Shown: positions 24,354 through 32,215, counted from the first letter of the stretch. The stretch is 32,301 nucleotides of DNA from an uncultured Actinomycetes bacterium (GCA_903825765.1 CAIKBU010000065.1:1-32301); one strand, 5' to 3'. Notes: generated by a model not told the origin, from the sequence alone. Numbers and translations are program-made.

Positions 24354-24359
24354 ACTCTA
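24354..24359 (-). promoter_or_regulatory. candidate -10 box of the mreBCD-mrdA operon
   Basis: TAGAGT on the minus strand lies about 35 nt before the mreB ATG in the 76-nt ndk-mreB gap. That gives a short leader containing the AGGGG ribosome-binding site. The -35 is not clear. Confidence 0.35.
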
Positions 24360-24394
24360 AAGGCTACGCCTTCGCGGTGACTCGCATTTTCGAC

Positions 24395-24805
24395 CTACAC
24401 CAGGGAGGGAAAGAATACCGCAATCTCACGGGCCGCTGACTCGGCGGAATCTGACCCGTGAATCAAGTTTCGGTTCATCAACGTTGCGAAATCGCCGCGA
24501 ATAGTGCCTGGTGCGGCGGCGGCCGAATTGGTCGCGCCCATCATTGCTCGAACAATTTCCCAGGTCCCATCAGGGCCTTCGAGCACCGCAGCGACGAGTG
24601 GGCCACCAGTCATGAAGGCAATGGTTGGCTCGTAAAAGGACTTACCCACGTGCTCGGCGTAATGCAGTTCCGCGGTAGCACGGTCGAGGGTGCGTAGCTC
24701 CAAGGCCACGGGAGTGATCTGGCGACGCTCAAATCGACCCAAAATTTCACCGACGAGACCACGAGCAACGGCGTCAGGCTTTAAGAGGACGAGCGTTCTG
24801 TTCAT
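24395..24805 (-). CDS. ndk: nucleoside diphosphate kinase
   Basis: Ndk equalises nucleoside triphosphate pools by passing phosphate through a histidine. The 136-aa protein starts MNRTLVLLKPDAVARGLVGEIL, the family N-terminus. It contains the active-site loop NLIHGSDSAESAAREI with the phospho-accepting His, plus MMGATNSAAAAPGTIRGDFA. An ATG two codons earlier (24811) is also in frame. A TAGTCT -10-like box ends only 2 nt before that ATG but 8 nt before 24805, which favours 24805. It sits between folC and mreB on the same strand. Confidence 0.96.
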   Translation of the reverse strand: MNRTLVLLKPDAVARGLVGEILGRFERRQITPVALELRTLDRATAELHYAEHVGKSFYEPTIAFMTGGPLVAAVLEGPDGTWEIVRAMMGATNSAAAAPGTIRGDFATLMNRNLIHGSDSAESAAREIAVFFPSLV

Positions 24806-24813
24806 GGTCATTA

Positions 24814-24819
24814 AGACTA
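24814..24819 (-). promoter_or_regulatory. candidate -10 box of ndk
   Basis: TAGTCT on the minus strand ends 8 nt before the ATG at 24805. Transcription would begin at or a base or two before that codon. No Shine-Dalgarno is visible. Confidence 0.35.
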
Positions 24820-24830
24820 GTCCAGCCCGA

Positions 24831-26156
24831 TTAGTGGTGAGAGGCGAGACCGAGGACGTCGGCTCGCACCTGGGCGACCAGGTAGAGGCTTCCGCACGCG
24901 ACGATGAGATCGTCTTCGTGTGAGCGTTCGCGAGCGTGCGCCAGTGCCGAGGTCACCGACGGATGCTCGTGAGCCACGGCGCCACGGTCGCGAAGCGCCT
25001 TGGTCACCACCGACGCTGACATGGCCCGAGGTGAGTCCGGTGCCGCGACGTGGAACTCACGAAAGCCCATGGCCAGGAGTGGCGCGACCATGTCGTCAAC
25101 GTCTCGACCGCTCAACATTCCCAGTACGCAACGGCGCTCCCCCGATACGTGGAACGCACCGTCGAGTCCGTCGCAGAGCGCCTGCACGCCGGCCGGGTTA
25201 TGCGCTCCGTCGACCACGATCATCGGGTGACGAGACAGGAGCTCCATGCGACCTGGCATGCGCGCACTGGCCAGCGTCGCTCGAACGACGTTGTCGCCGA
25301 GTGCTCGTCCGAGGAATGCCTCGGCGGTGGCGATAGCCGTAGCGGCGTTGACCCCTTGATGAATGCCGTGTAGTGAGAGCACCACAGCGTCGTAGCGCGC
25401 GAACGGCGTGCGCAGCGTTAGGGAGCGCCCACCCACGGCGAGATCGTTTTCTTCGAGAACGAAGTCGCGGTCAATTTGCCACAACGTGGCCCCGAGCTCC
25501 GTCACTTTTTGGGTAGCGATCTGCGTGACGATGGCGTTAGTCGTGCCGAGCACGGCAATCGCGGCGGAGCGGAAAATACCGACCTTGTCACGCGCAATGT
25601 CGGCCACGGTTGGCCCCAGAACGGCGGTGTGGTCGAGATCAACGTTCGTGAGCACCGTCACGTCACCGTTGATGACGTTGGTTGAGTCCCAGGTTCCCCC
25701 GAGTCCCACCTCGAGTACGGCCACGTCAACGGCCTCGTCGGAAAAGTGAAGAAGCGCCGCCACGGTCAAGAGTTCGAAACGAGTGAGCGCAATACCCGTC
25801 GCATTCTCCACGTCGTAGAGGCGGCCGAGCAACTGGCTGAAGTCCTCGTCATCAATGGCCTCGCCACTAATGGCAATGCGCTCGTTGATGGCGTGGAGAT
25901 CAGGGCTGGTGAAGGTGCCGACACGCAACCCGGAGTTGACGAGCAGCGCACTCGTCAGCGTGGTGGTTGTGCCCTTGCCGTTGGTGCCGGTGAGGTGAAT
26001 CGCCGGGTAGTCGGCGTGGGGATCGGCGAGGGCCGCGAGGGTGGCACGCACCTGATCGAGTGATGGCGGCGTCGAGCGATTCGGGGCAATGCGCTCGAAG
26101 TCAACGTGTAACTCGAGCCAGGCCAACGCCTCGGCATGCGTCGTTGGTCGGCCCAC
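24831..26156 (-). CDS. folC: bifunctional folylpolyglutamate synthase / dihydrofolate synthase
   Basis: FolC adds glutamate to dihydropteroate and to reduced folates, using ATP. The 441-aa Mur-ligase-like protein has the P-loop HLTGTNGKGTT (about 54-64). It also has TFTSPDLHAINERI, the metal-binding region VGLGGTWDSTNVI with LDHTAVLG, and the C-terminal VDGAHNPAGVQAL. The GTG start at 26156 overlaps the clpX stop by one base (TAGTG), so folC is coupled to clpX. Whether both activities are present cannot be read from sequence, since the mono- and bifunctional enzymes look alike. Confidence 0.94.
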   Translation of the reverse strand: MGRPTTHAEALAWLELHVDFERIAPNRSTPPSLDQVRATLAALADPHADYPAIHLTGTNGKGTTTTLTSALLVNSGLRVGTFTSPDLHAINERIAISGEAIDDEDFSQLLGRLYDVENATGIALTRFELLTVAALLHFSDEAVDVAVLEVGLGGTWDSTNVINGDVTVLTNVDLDHTAVLGPTVADIARDKVGIFRSAAIAVLGTTNAIVTQIATQKVTELGATLWQIDRDFVLEENDLAVGGRSLTLRTPFARYDAVVLSLHGIHQGVNAATAIATAEAFLGRALGDNVVRATLASARMPGRMELLSRHPMIVVDGAHNPAGVQALCDGLDGAFHVSGERRCVLGMLSGRDVDDMVAPLLAMGFREFHVAAPDSPRAMSASVVTKALRDRGAVAHEHPSVTSALAHARERSHEDDLIVACGSLYLVAQVRADVLGLASHH

Positions 26157-27409
26157 TAGGAAGCGCGACGCGAGCGCGGCTTACGCAACTCGTACACCGG
26201 AGCACTGCCAGCGATAACCGCGTCGGCAGTGATCACGCAACGCTCAACGTCGGAGCGGCCGGGCAAGTCGTACATGGGCTCGAGCAAGACGTGCTCGAGG
26301 ATCGAGCGCAGTCCGCGGGCCCCGGTCTTGCGCTCGAGAGCCAAGTCGGCAATTGCCTCTAACGCGAGGGGCTCAATGACGAGCTGCACGCCGTCGAGGG
26401 CGAGGACTTGCGTGAACTGCTTGACCAACGAGTTTCGGGGCTCGGTCAACACATTTATCAGCATCGCGCGGTCGAGTTGCTGCACCGACGCGACAATTGG
26501 GAGGCGACCAATGAACTCTGGAATGAGGCCAAACTTGACCAGATCCTCGGGCAGGGCGTGCTTGAAGAGTTCGGTATCGCCCTGACGCTTACTCTGCACG
26601 GGCTGGTTGAACCCCATGGACTTCTTGCCCAGACGACGCTCGATGATCTCTTCGAGGCCGGCGAAGGCGCCGCCACAGATGAAGAGAATGTTCGCCGTGT
26701 CGAGCGAGATGAACTCCTGGTGGGGGTGCTTGCGGCCACCCTGCGGTGGGACCGAGGCAACGGTGCCTTCGAGAATCTTGAGCAGGGCCTGCTGCACGCC
26801 CTCGCCCGATACGTCACGGGTAATCGAGGGGTTTTCCGCCTTGCGGGCGATCTTGTCGATCTCGTCGATGTAGATGATGCCCCGTTCGGCACGCTTGACG
26901 TCATAGTCCGCCGCAGTCAGCAACTTCAGCAGAATGTTTTCCACGTCCTCGCCCACGTAGCCCGCTTCGGTAAGTGCGGTGGCGTCAGCGATGGCGAAGG
27001 GGACGTTGAGCATGCGAGCCAACGTCTGGGCGAGAAAGGTCTTTCCGCAGCCGGTTGGTCCGAGCATGAGGACGTTGGACTTGCCGACCTCAACGTCGGT
27101 GTCGTGCAACGGCGCGGCTTGGATTCGCTTGTAGTGGTTGTACACCGCGACCGCGAGAATCTTCTTGGCGTCGTTTTGACCCACCACAAACTCGTCGAGG
27201 AACGTCGAAATGTCGCGCGGCGTGGGGAGGTCGTCGAGCACAAACTCGGGACGATCGCCAAATTCGTCCGCGATTATGTCATTACATAAATCAATGCACT
27301 CGTCACAGATATAGACACTGGGTCCCGCGATGAGTTTCTTGACCTGCTTTTGACCCTTCGTGCAGAAATTGCACTTAATCAGGTCGCTGCCTTCGCCAAA
27401 TTTTGCCAC
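26156..27409 (-). CDS. clpX: ATP-dependent Clp protease ATP-binding subunit ClpX
   Basis: ClpX is a hexameric AAA+ unfoldase that feeds substrates to ClpP. The 417-aa protein has the C4 zinc-binding domain (C13, C16, C35, C38), Walker A GPTGCGKT at 117-124, Walker [10 protein letters not shown] at about 178-186, and sensor and arginine motifs ([26 protein letters not shown]). Normally an IGF loop contacts ClpP; here the equivalent reads SMGF. The GTG start has GGAGG 6 nt upstream. It lies 57 nt downstream of clpP and overlaps folC by one base. Confidence 0.97.
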   Translation of the reverse strand: MAKFGEGSDLIKCNFCTKGQKQVKKLIAGPSVYICDECIDLCNDIIADEFGDRPEFVLDDLPTPRDISTFLDEFVVGQNDAKKILAVAVYNHYKRIQAAPLHDTDVEVGKSNVLMLGPTGCGKTFLAQTLARMLNVPFAIADATALTEAGYVGEDVENILLKLLTAADYDVKRAERGIIYIDEIDKIARKAENPSITRDVSGEGVQQALLKILEGTVASVPPQGGRKHPHQEFISLDTANILFICGGAFAGLEEIIERRLGKKSMGFNQPVQSKRQGDTELFKHALPEDLVKFGLIPEFIGRLPIVASVQQLDRAMLINVLTEPRNSLVKQFTQVLALDGVQLVIEPLALEAIADLALERKTGARGLRSILEHVLLEPMYDLPGRSDVERCVITADAVIAGSAPVYELRKPRSRRAS

Positions 27410-27466
27410 GGTCTACCTCCGACCCCTGCTTCCATCCTAGGAGGAACGGGGCCGAAAAAAGGGTAC

Positions 27467-28075
27467 CTAGGGACGACGAGCAATCACTTCGTCGATGAGA
27501 CCGTATTCCACGGCTTCAGCGGCGCTGATGATGTAGTCACGGTCGGTGTCGCTGGTGATTTTCTCGACCGTCTGGCCCGTGTCGTTGGCCAGCAGGCCAT
27601 TGAGCATGTCCTTCATACGCATCATTTCGCGCGCCTGAATTTCAATGTCGGAGGCCTGGCCGCCGACGCCACCCCAAGGCTGGTGCATCAAGACGCGAGC
27701 GTGAGGCAGGGCGAAACGCTTGCCCTTGGTACCGGCACCGAGCAACACCGCGGCGGCCGAAGCGGCCTGGCCGAAGCAGAACGTCGAAACGTCGGGCTTG
27801 ATGTACTTCATGGTGTCATAGATCGCCAGCAAGCCGGTGATGTCGCCACCGGGTGAGTTGATGTAGAGGTTGATGTCCTTGTCGGGGTCTTCCGATTCGA
27901 GGAACAGCATCTGGGCACAAATCAGGTTCGCAATGGTGTCGTCGATTGGCGTGCCGAGAAAAACGATGCGCTCGCGAAGCAGGCGGCTGTAGAGGTCGTA
28001 GGCCCGCTCGCCTCGAGTGGAGTTCTCAATGACGGTCGGGACGAGGTAGTTGTAGGCGCGGAAGTTGTCGTTCAC
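27467..28075 (-). CDS. clpP: ATP-dependent Clp protease proteolytic subunit
   Basis: This serine peptidase forms the barrel that degrades proteins delivered by ClpX or ClpC. The 202-aa protein carries the triad S106 ([12 protein letters not shown]), H131 ([11 protein letters not shown]) and D180 (SDTDRDYI). It has the handle region ([20 protein letters not shown]) and no long propeptide. Many actinobacteria have tandem clpP1-clpP2 here. This window has one, whose AASAAAVLL context recalls ClpP2 while [21 protein letters not shown] recalls ClpP1. It lies 9 nt after tig and before clpX. The GTG start has AAGGT upstream. Confidence 0.96.
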   Translation of the reverse strand: MNDNFRAYNYLVPTVIENSTRGERAYDLYSRLLRERIVFLGTPIDDTIANLICAQMLFLESEDPDKDINLYINSPGGDITGLLAIYDTMKYIKPDVSTFCFGQAASAAAVLLGAGTKGKRFALPHARVLMHQPWGGVGGQASDIEIQAREMMRMKDMLNGLLANDTGQTVEKITSDTDRDYIISAAEAVEYGLIDEVIARRP

Positions 28076-28084
28076 GGTTCTACC

Positions 28085-29419
28085 TTAGGCTTCCAGCTCG
28101 TCGGACACATCAGTGCTGAGGAGTTCACGGTCAATGACGTTGCCGAGAGCGTCGACGTAGACCACGTTCTCCAGCAGCCAGCGGTTGGCCTTCATCTTGG
28201 CGACTTCGCCGAAGTACGAGGGAAGGCGACCATTGGTGACCAGATTGGTCTTCAAGATTTCGACGGTCGAACCCATCTCATCGGCCGTCGTACGCAGCTC
28301 GTCGTCGAGTTCTTCCTCGCTGGGCTCAAGGCCTTCCGCCTTAGCCAAGGCGCGCAACGCCAGGTCAATGCGGATAGCGCGCGCTGACTCCGAGCGCAGT
28401 GACTCGAGCAAGACGTCCGGAGTCTGCTGCGTCGCAGCGAGGAATGATTCCAAATTCATGTTCTGCTGCGCCAGGCGGTGACCCAGGTCGTGCAGGCGCT
28501 CATTCGCCTCGGCGTCGATGAGAACGTCGGGCGTCTCAATGTCACCGAGCAGTTCGGCGAGGGCAATGACGGCCGCGTCACGCTGACTCATCTGAGCCTG
28601 TGCGACCTTCATCTTGCCCAACTGCGTCATCACGGCGTCACGCATCTCGGCGACGGACGCCCACTCAGTATTCTCTTCGACCCACTCGTCGGTCAGGTCG
28701 GGCAGCACACGCTCGCGAACCTGCTTCAAGGTCATCGTGTAGACCGCCTCCATGCCCATGCCGGCGCTGGAAGTGATGGTCAACACTTCGCCCGAGCGCA
28801 GGCCCAGAATCTGCTCGTCCACCTCCGGCGTGATCGCGCCTGATCCAACGGTGTACATAAAGTCACTGGTCTCGAAGGGTTCCGCTTCGGAGTCGGGCTG
28901 TTCCACCTTGATGTCCATGGCGACAAGGTCACCGGTGACAATGGGACGGTCGACGTCATTGAGAATCGCGTCAGTGTCGCGGAAGCGGTCAATTTGCGAT
29001 TCGAGCTCATCGTCGGTGACGAAGGGCGAGGGCACGACGACCTGCAGGCCGTGGTAGCCGTTGATCTCGAAGGAGGGGCGGACCTCGACTTCAGCTTCGA
29101 AGACCAACTGGCCCTCTTCTTCGCCGGCCGTCACGTCAATCTCGGGCTGATTGATCGGATCAATCATGGTCTGCGAAACGGCGAGGGCGTAGAAATTCGG
29201 AATTGACTCACGAATGGCTTCGGCGCGCAAAACCGCGGGGCCACCGATGTTGGCCAGCAGGACCTGCTTTGGCACTTTGCCCTTGCGGAACCCCTTGATG
29301 CTCACCTGTTGGGCCAGCGTCTTGGCGGCGGCATCCATAGCGGTATCGAGTTCGTTGTCGTCAATTTCAACGACGAGCTTGATTCGGTTGTTTTCGAGGG
29401 CAGTGGACGTAGCGCGCAT
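28085..29419 (-). CDS. tig: trigger factor
   Basis: Trigger factor is the ribosome-associated chaperone and peptidyl-prolyl isomerase that meets nascent chains. The 444-aa protein has the ribosome-binding segment GFRKGKVPKQVL (about 44-55), close to the family GFRxGKxP signature. The FKBP-like middle domain spans about 155-245, and the helical C-terminal arms run to the end. The length is within the usual 430-490. It heads tig-clpP-clpX, a gene order seen across bacteria. The ATG at 29419 fits the normal start, with a TAGGCT -10-like box 9 nt before it. Confidence 0.95.
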   Translation of the reverse strand: MRATSTALENNRIKLVVEIDDNELDTAMDAAAKTLAQQVSIKGFRKGKVPKQVLLANIGGPAVLRAEAIRESIPNFYALAVSQTMIDPINQPEIDVTAGEEEGQLVFEAEVEVRPSFEINGYHGLQVVVPSPFVTDDELESQIDRFRDTDAILNDVDRPIVTGDLVAMDIKVEQPDSEAEPFETSDFMYTVGSGAITPEVDEQILGLRSGEVLTITSSAGMGMEAVYTMTLKQVRERVLPDLTDEWVEENTEWASVAEMRDAVMTQLGKMKVAQAQMSQRDAAVIALAELLGDIETPDVLIDAEANERLHDLGHRLAQQNMNLESFLAATQQTPDVLLESLRSESARAIRIDLALRALAKAEGLEPSEEELDDELRTTADEMGSTVEILKTNLVTNGRLPSYFGEVAKMKANRWLLENVVYVDALGNVIDRELLSTDVSDELEA

Positions 29420-29467
29420 AAGGCAAACAGCCTACCCGCCGCCGGTGACTCCCCCGAACGCTCGTTG

Positions 29468-30277
29468 TTAGGGCAGCATCACCATGGCGTCGCTGAGTCG
29501 CTGCGCGAGTCGCGTATCACCGCGAACATCGGTAGCCGACGCCCGCAAGAAGGCTTCGGCGTTGATTCGTCCCGCGCACCGTCGCCAGAACAAGGGGGCG
29601 GCCGTGGTGAGTTCGAGTGTTGGCGTGTCCGCACTCGCCTCCGCCGGTACGCCACGGGAATCAACGACGCGCAACCGAACCGTGCGCGCGGTGCGGCCCA
29701 TGATGTTGAACTGCAGAAGCGACCCCTCGGGCGCGGCAGCCCGCTTGGCCCACACGTAGCCCATCGTCGCCTCGAAGCGGTTCAGTGTTACCTCTTCACC
29801 GAGTCCGTGATCATCGGCCGGTTCCAGTAGAGCGTCTCGAATATCTTGCAGATGAATCCAACTGTCGACGATGCGACGTTCGTAGGCGGAAGCAACCGAG
29901 CGCTCACCCTCCGGTGACCAGTCCACGTACTCCCACTCGCCAAGCGTCAAAGGCTCGAGTCGCTGGAGCGAGGACGACGTCACCGCAATGAACTCGTGGA
30001 GCACGTCGGCCCCACGCAGGTGACGACGGGCCGCGACGAAGCCCTCATTCACTTGCCCCGTGGCATTGCGCACGTAGGCGGGCGCCTCACCCGTTACCTC
30101 CGGCACCGGTTCGCCCCGGGCGTAGAGCTCAACGCCAATGAGGTGGCTGAGCACATCGCGCACGGTCCAACCGGGGCAGGGGGTGAGGGCGTCGAAGGCT
30201 CGTTCATCACGGTCTCGAAGTGTGCGAGCGATAGTCGACCAGGTCTCGCGGAGGGCGTCGGGAATCCACTGGTACAT
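29468..30277 (-). CDS. maleylpyruvate isomerase family mycothiol-dependent enzyme
   Basis: This protein of the DinB/maleylpyruvate isomerase superfamily has 269 aa. The N-terminal four-helix bundle includes TPCPGWTVRDVLSHLIGVE with metal-ligand candidate H45. YERRIVDSWIHLQDIRDAL (about 132-150) supplies further ligands, H142 and a nearby acid. The C-terminal part (about 190-265) resembles the MDMPI C-terminal or SCP-like domain, with PTLELTTAAPLFWRRCAGR. Relatives in actinobacteria use mycothiol as thiol cofactor, so the gene hints at a mycothiol-producing host. The substrate is unknown. It lies upstream of tig on the same strand and is divergent from tRNA-Pro. Confidence 0.82.
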   Translation of the reverse strand: MYQWIPDALRETWSTIARTLRDRDERAFDALTPCPGWTVRDVLSHLIGVELYARGEPVPEVTGEAPAYVRNATGQVNEGFVAARRHLRGADVLHEFIAVTSSSLQRLEPLTLGEWEYVDWSPEGERSVASAYERRIVDSWIHLQDIRDALLEPADDHGLGEEVTLNRFEATMGYVWAKRAAAPEGSLLQFNIMGRTARTVRLRVVDSRGVPAEASADTPTLELTTAAPLFWRRCAGRINAEAFLRASATDVRGDTRLAQRLSDAMVMLP

Positions 30278-30332
30278 ACCCTTCGAAGCCTACGGCGTTG
30301 CGGGGTCGCAAAATGTGCGAGACTGTTCCGCA

Positions 30333-30409
30333 CGGGAAGTGGCGCAGCTTGGTAGCGCACCTGGTTTGGGACCAGGGGGCCGCGGGTTCGAATCCCGCCT
30401 TCCCGACCA
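30333..30409 (+). tRNA. tRNA-Pro (anticodon TGG)
   Basis: This is a 77-nt cloverleaf. The acceptor stem 30333-30339 pairs fully with 30399-30405. The anticodon stem CCTGG/CCAGG encloses TTTGGGA with anticodon TGG. The T arm GCGGG-TTCGAAT-CCCGC is perfect, the discriminator is A, and CCA is encoded. All arms are canonical. Confidence 0.97.
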
Positions 30410-30447
30410 TTTCGGCCGGTATCACCGTGCCCCAGCGTTCGCGCTGT

Positions 30448-31482
30448 CTACTCCGCCAGTAACTCTCGAACGCGCGGGAGAACCGTGGTGCCGTAGAGCT
30501 CAATGCTGCGCATCAACTTGTCGTGTGGCAACGTGCCGGCCGAGTACTTCAGGTCAAAACGCGTGAGTCGAAGCGCCTTGGCTGTTTTGGCAATTTTCTG
30601 CGCCACGGTCTCTGGAGAACCGGCGTACAGTGACCCCTGTGGGCCAACGCTGGCCCGAAACTGCTCGATGGTCATCGGAGCCCAGCCCCGTTCAGCCCCG
30701 ATACGGGCGTGCATGTCGCGAAAGTGCGGCCAGAGTTCCTCCATAGCCTGTTCGTCAGTATCGGCCACGTAGCCCGGCGAGTGAACGCCCACCGGCAGGT
30801 TCGATACCTCGAAGTGCGCTTGGGCCCGTTCGAACAGATCGACGTACTGGGCGAATCGCTCGGGGCGACCGCCAATGATGGCGAGCATCAAACCAAACCC
30901 GTAGCGCGCAGCCCGCACGACTGACTCAGGGCTGCCACCAACACCGAGCCAGGTGGGCAGCGCTCCCGACGCCGTCTTTGGAAAGACGTCCTGGTCCACG
31001 AGGGCGGGGCGGAGCGCTCCGTGCCACGAGACCGCCCCTTCCCCGCGGAGGAGGGAGAACAGTTCAACTTTTTCTTCGAACAGGGCTTCGTAGTCGTCGA
31101 GCTGGTAGCCAAAGAGTGGAAAGGACTCAGTGAATGAACCTCGACCAAGAATGACTTCGGCGCGACCATTCGAGAGTCCGTCCAATGTGGCGAAGCGCTG
31201 AAATACGCGAACGGGATCGTCACTGCTCATCACCGTCACGGCCGAGCCAAGTCGAATCCTCTTGGTCGAGGCGGCAATGGCGGCCAACACGACCTCCGGG
31301 GCCGAGACGGCGAAATCGGCTCGGTGGTGCTCCCCCACGCCGATGAAGTCAATACCCAGTTCATCGGCCAAAACGCCTTCGGCCACGACGTGTTGCAACG
31401 TGGTGGCGAAGGATTCACGGTCCCCCGCGAGGTCCACTGTGACGTCGCCAAAGGTGTCAAGCCCCAGTTGCAATTGCGCCAT
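30448..31482 (-). CDS. LLM class flavin-dependent oxidoreductase
   Basis: This bacterial luciferase-like monooxygenase/reductase is predicted to use FMN or F420. The 344-aa TIM-barrel protein shows the family pattern ADELGIDFIGVGEHHRADFAVSAPEVVLAAIAAST, RIRLGSAVTVMSSDDPVRVFQRFATLDGLSNGRAEVILGRGS and LPTWLGVGGSPESVVRAARYG. This is the subgroup often annotated only as LLM class oxidoreductase. The substrate is not predictable. The start at ATG 31482 (MAQLQLGLDTFGDV) is preferred over a TTG four codons upstream. It lies downstream of tRNA-Arg on the same strand and ends facing tRNA-Pro. Confidence 0.88.
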   Translation of the reverse strand: MAQLQLGLDTFGDVTVDLAGDRESFATTLQHVVAEGVLADELGIDFIGVGEHHRADFAVSAPEVVLAAIAASTKRIRLGSAVTVMSSDDPVRVFQRFATLDGLSNGRAEVILGRGSFTESFPLFGYQLDDYEALFEEKVELFSLLRGEGAVSWHGALRPALVDQDVFPKTASGALPTWLGVGGSPESVVRAARYGFGLMLAIIGGRPERFAQYVDLFERAQAHFEVSNLPVGVHSPGYVADTDEQAMEELWPHFRDMHARIGAERGWAPMTIEQFRASVGPQGSLYAGSPETVAQKIAKTAKALRLTRFDLKYSAGTLPHDKLMRSIELYGTTVLPRVRELLAE

Positions 31483-31531
31483 TGAGCACACCAATCTGTT
31501 CGTCGGCGAGTCTCGCTCGTACCGATTTCGG

Positions 31532-31604
31532 TGCCCCAGGCAAGACTCGAACTTGCAACCTGCGGGTTAGAACTCCGTTGCTCTATCCATTGAGCTACTA
31601 GGGC
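31532..31604 (-). tRNA. tRNA-Arg (anticodon TCT), atypical anticodon stem
   Basis: The 73-nt cloverleaf on the minus strand has acceptor GCCCTAG/CTGGGGC (one G-U), D arm GCTC-AATGGATA-GAGC, loop GTTCTAA with anticodon TCT, and T arm GCAAG-TTCGAGT-CTTGC, discriminator A. CCA is not encoded, unlike its three neighbours. The anticodon stem ACGGA/CCCGC has A opposite C at both ends (27-43 and 31-39), and position 32 is G where a pyrimidine is usual. The gene is still likely real because the other arms are intact. Confidence 0.88.
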
Positions 31605-31612
31605 GCACCTCC

Positions 31613-31618
31613 ATCGTA
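31613..31618 (-). promoter_or_regulatory. candidate -10 box of tRNA-Arg
   Basis: TACGAT on the minus strand lies 8 nt before the mature 5' end at 31604. It shares the 64-nt divergent interval with the tRNA-His promoter. Confidence 0.4.
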
Positions 31619-31652
31619 CTCAGGCACTGGCGCAACCGTCGAGCAAAAGGTG

Positions 31653-31658
31653 TAGGAT
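31653..31658 (+). promoter_or_regulatory. candidate -10 box of tRNA-His
   Basis: TAGGAT lies 10 nt before the tRNA and is preceded by AAGGTG. The same AAGGTG precedes the -10 of tRNA-Lys, so the two promoters share a motif. Confidence 0.45.
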
Positions 31659-31668
31659 TAGGAGCCTT

Positions 31669-31746
31669 GGTGGGTGTAGCTCAGCTGGTTAGAGCGCCAG
31701 GTTGTGGTCCTGGAGGCCGCGGGTTCGAAACCCGTCACTCACCCCA
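31669..31746 (+). tRNA. tRNA-His (anticodon GTG)
   Basis: This is a 78-nt cloverleaf including the encoded G at position -1 opposite C73, the identity element of tRNA-His. The acceptor stem is GTGGGTG/CACTCAC. The anticodon stem CCAGG/CCTGG encloses TTGTGGT with anticodon GTG, the T arm is GCGGG-TTCGAAA-CCCGT, and CCA is encoded. Confidence 0.97.
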
Positions 31747-31750
31747 CTGA

Positions 31751-31784
31751 AAAGAACCGGACTTCATCTGAAGTCCGGTTCTTT
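31751..31784 (+). terminator. terminator after tRNA-His
   Basis: Perfect 16-bp inverted repeat (arms 31751-31766 and 31769-31784, loop TC) with an A-run at its base and T-rich sequence after it. It starts 5 nt past the CCA end of tRNA-His, so tRNA-His and tRNA-Lys are separate transcripts. Confidence 0.92.
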
Positions 31785-31825
31785 CATTTTCTGGGCACGG
31801 TTCGAACCCGACGGGCGCGAAGGTG

Positions 31826-31831
31826 TAGACT
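31826..31831 (+). promoter_or_regulatory. candidate -10 box of tRNA-Lys
   Basis: TAGACT ends 6 nt before the tRNA 5' end and follows the same AAGGTG seen before tRNA-His. The transcript would begin at or next to the mature 5' end. Confidence 0.45.
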
Positions 31832-31837
31832 CTTTTC

Positions 31838-31913
31838 GCGCCGATAGCTCAATTGGCAGAGCATTTGACTCTTAATCAACAGGTTCCGGGTTCAAGTCCC
31901 GGTCGGCGCACCA
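31838..31913 (+). tRNA. tRNA-Lys (anticodon CTT)
   Basis: This is a 76-nt cloverleaf. The acceptor GCGCCGA/TCGGCGC is perfect. The D arm is GCTC-AATTGGCA-GAGC, the anticodon stem TTTGA/TCAAC encloses CTCTTAA with anticodon CTT, the T arm is CCGGG-TTCAAGT-CCCGG, and CCA is encoded. The 27-43 pair is T opposite C, a mild departure. Confidence 0.97.
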
Positions 31914-31915
31914 AT

Positions 31916-31951
31916 AAAAAGAGCCACTTACTTCGGTAAGTGGCTCTTTTT
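31916..31951 (+). terminator. terminator after tRNA-Lys
   Basis: Perfect 16-bp inverted repeat (arms 31916-31931 and 31936-31951) closed by a TTCG tetraloop, with five A at its base and a long T-rich tail. It begins 3 nt after the tRNA end. Confidence 0.95.
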
Positions 31952-31974
31952 CTTTTTGTGCGCAGTCGCGAAAA

Positions 31975-31980
31975 TAGACT
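31975..31980 (+). promoter_or_regulatory. candidate -10 box of the dehydrogenase gene
   Basis: TAGACT ends exactly 6 nt before the ATG at 31987, again with no Shine-Dalgarno. This is the same layout as nadD, aroG, xerC and obg. Confidence 0.45.
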
Positions 31981-31986
31981 CGCCCC

Positions 31987-32214
31987 ATGGCCTACAACTA
32001 CTCGAATAAAGTCATCGTCATCACCGGAGGCGCCGGTGGCATCGGTAGCCACCTCGCCCGTGAATTTTCAATGCGGGGCGCCACCCTTGTGCTCCTTGAC
32101 CTCGACGCCCAGCGCCTCGAGGCCACGATGAGCACGCTCACCGGCACCGGGCATCACCACAAGAACGACCCTACTTGCGACTGGTTGATTAGCCCAGATT
32201 GTCGTTACTTGTGA
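31987..32214 (+). pseudogene. short-chain dehydrogenase/reductase, truncated after the NAD-binding motif
   Basis: Residues 1-58 are a clear SDR N-terminus: a NKVIVITGGAGGIGSHLAREF start with the TGxxxGIG nucleotide-binding motif, then GATLVLLDLDAQRLEA, where the Asp suggests NAD preference. After GTGHHH (about base 32160) the frame gives only 17 residues without SDR character (KNDPTCDWLISPDCRYL) and stops at 32214, where a normal SDR has about 190 more residues including Ser-Tyr-Lys. No other forward frame within the remaining 140 nt resumes the fold. I infer a disrupted gene, possibly by an insertion starting near 32161; an assembly join is the other explanation. The promoter-like TAGACT is intact. 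Confidence 0.7.
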
Positions 32215-32215
32215 C
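32172..32215. repeat. short imperfect direct repeat near the SDR break
   Basis: TACTTGCGAC (32172-32181) recurs as TACTTGTGAC (32206-32215), one mismatch in ten, 34 nt apart. A 6-bp inverted repeat (GTGACC at 32211-32216, GGTCAC at 32225-32230) overlaps the second copy. Such subterminal repeats occur at ends of transposable elements, but two copies are weak evidence. Confidence 0.3.
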
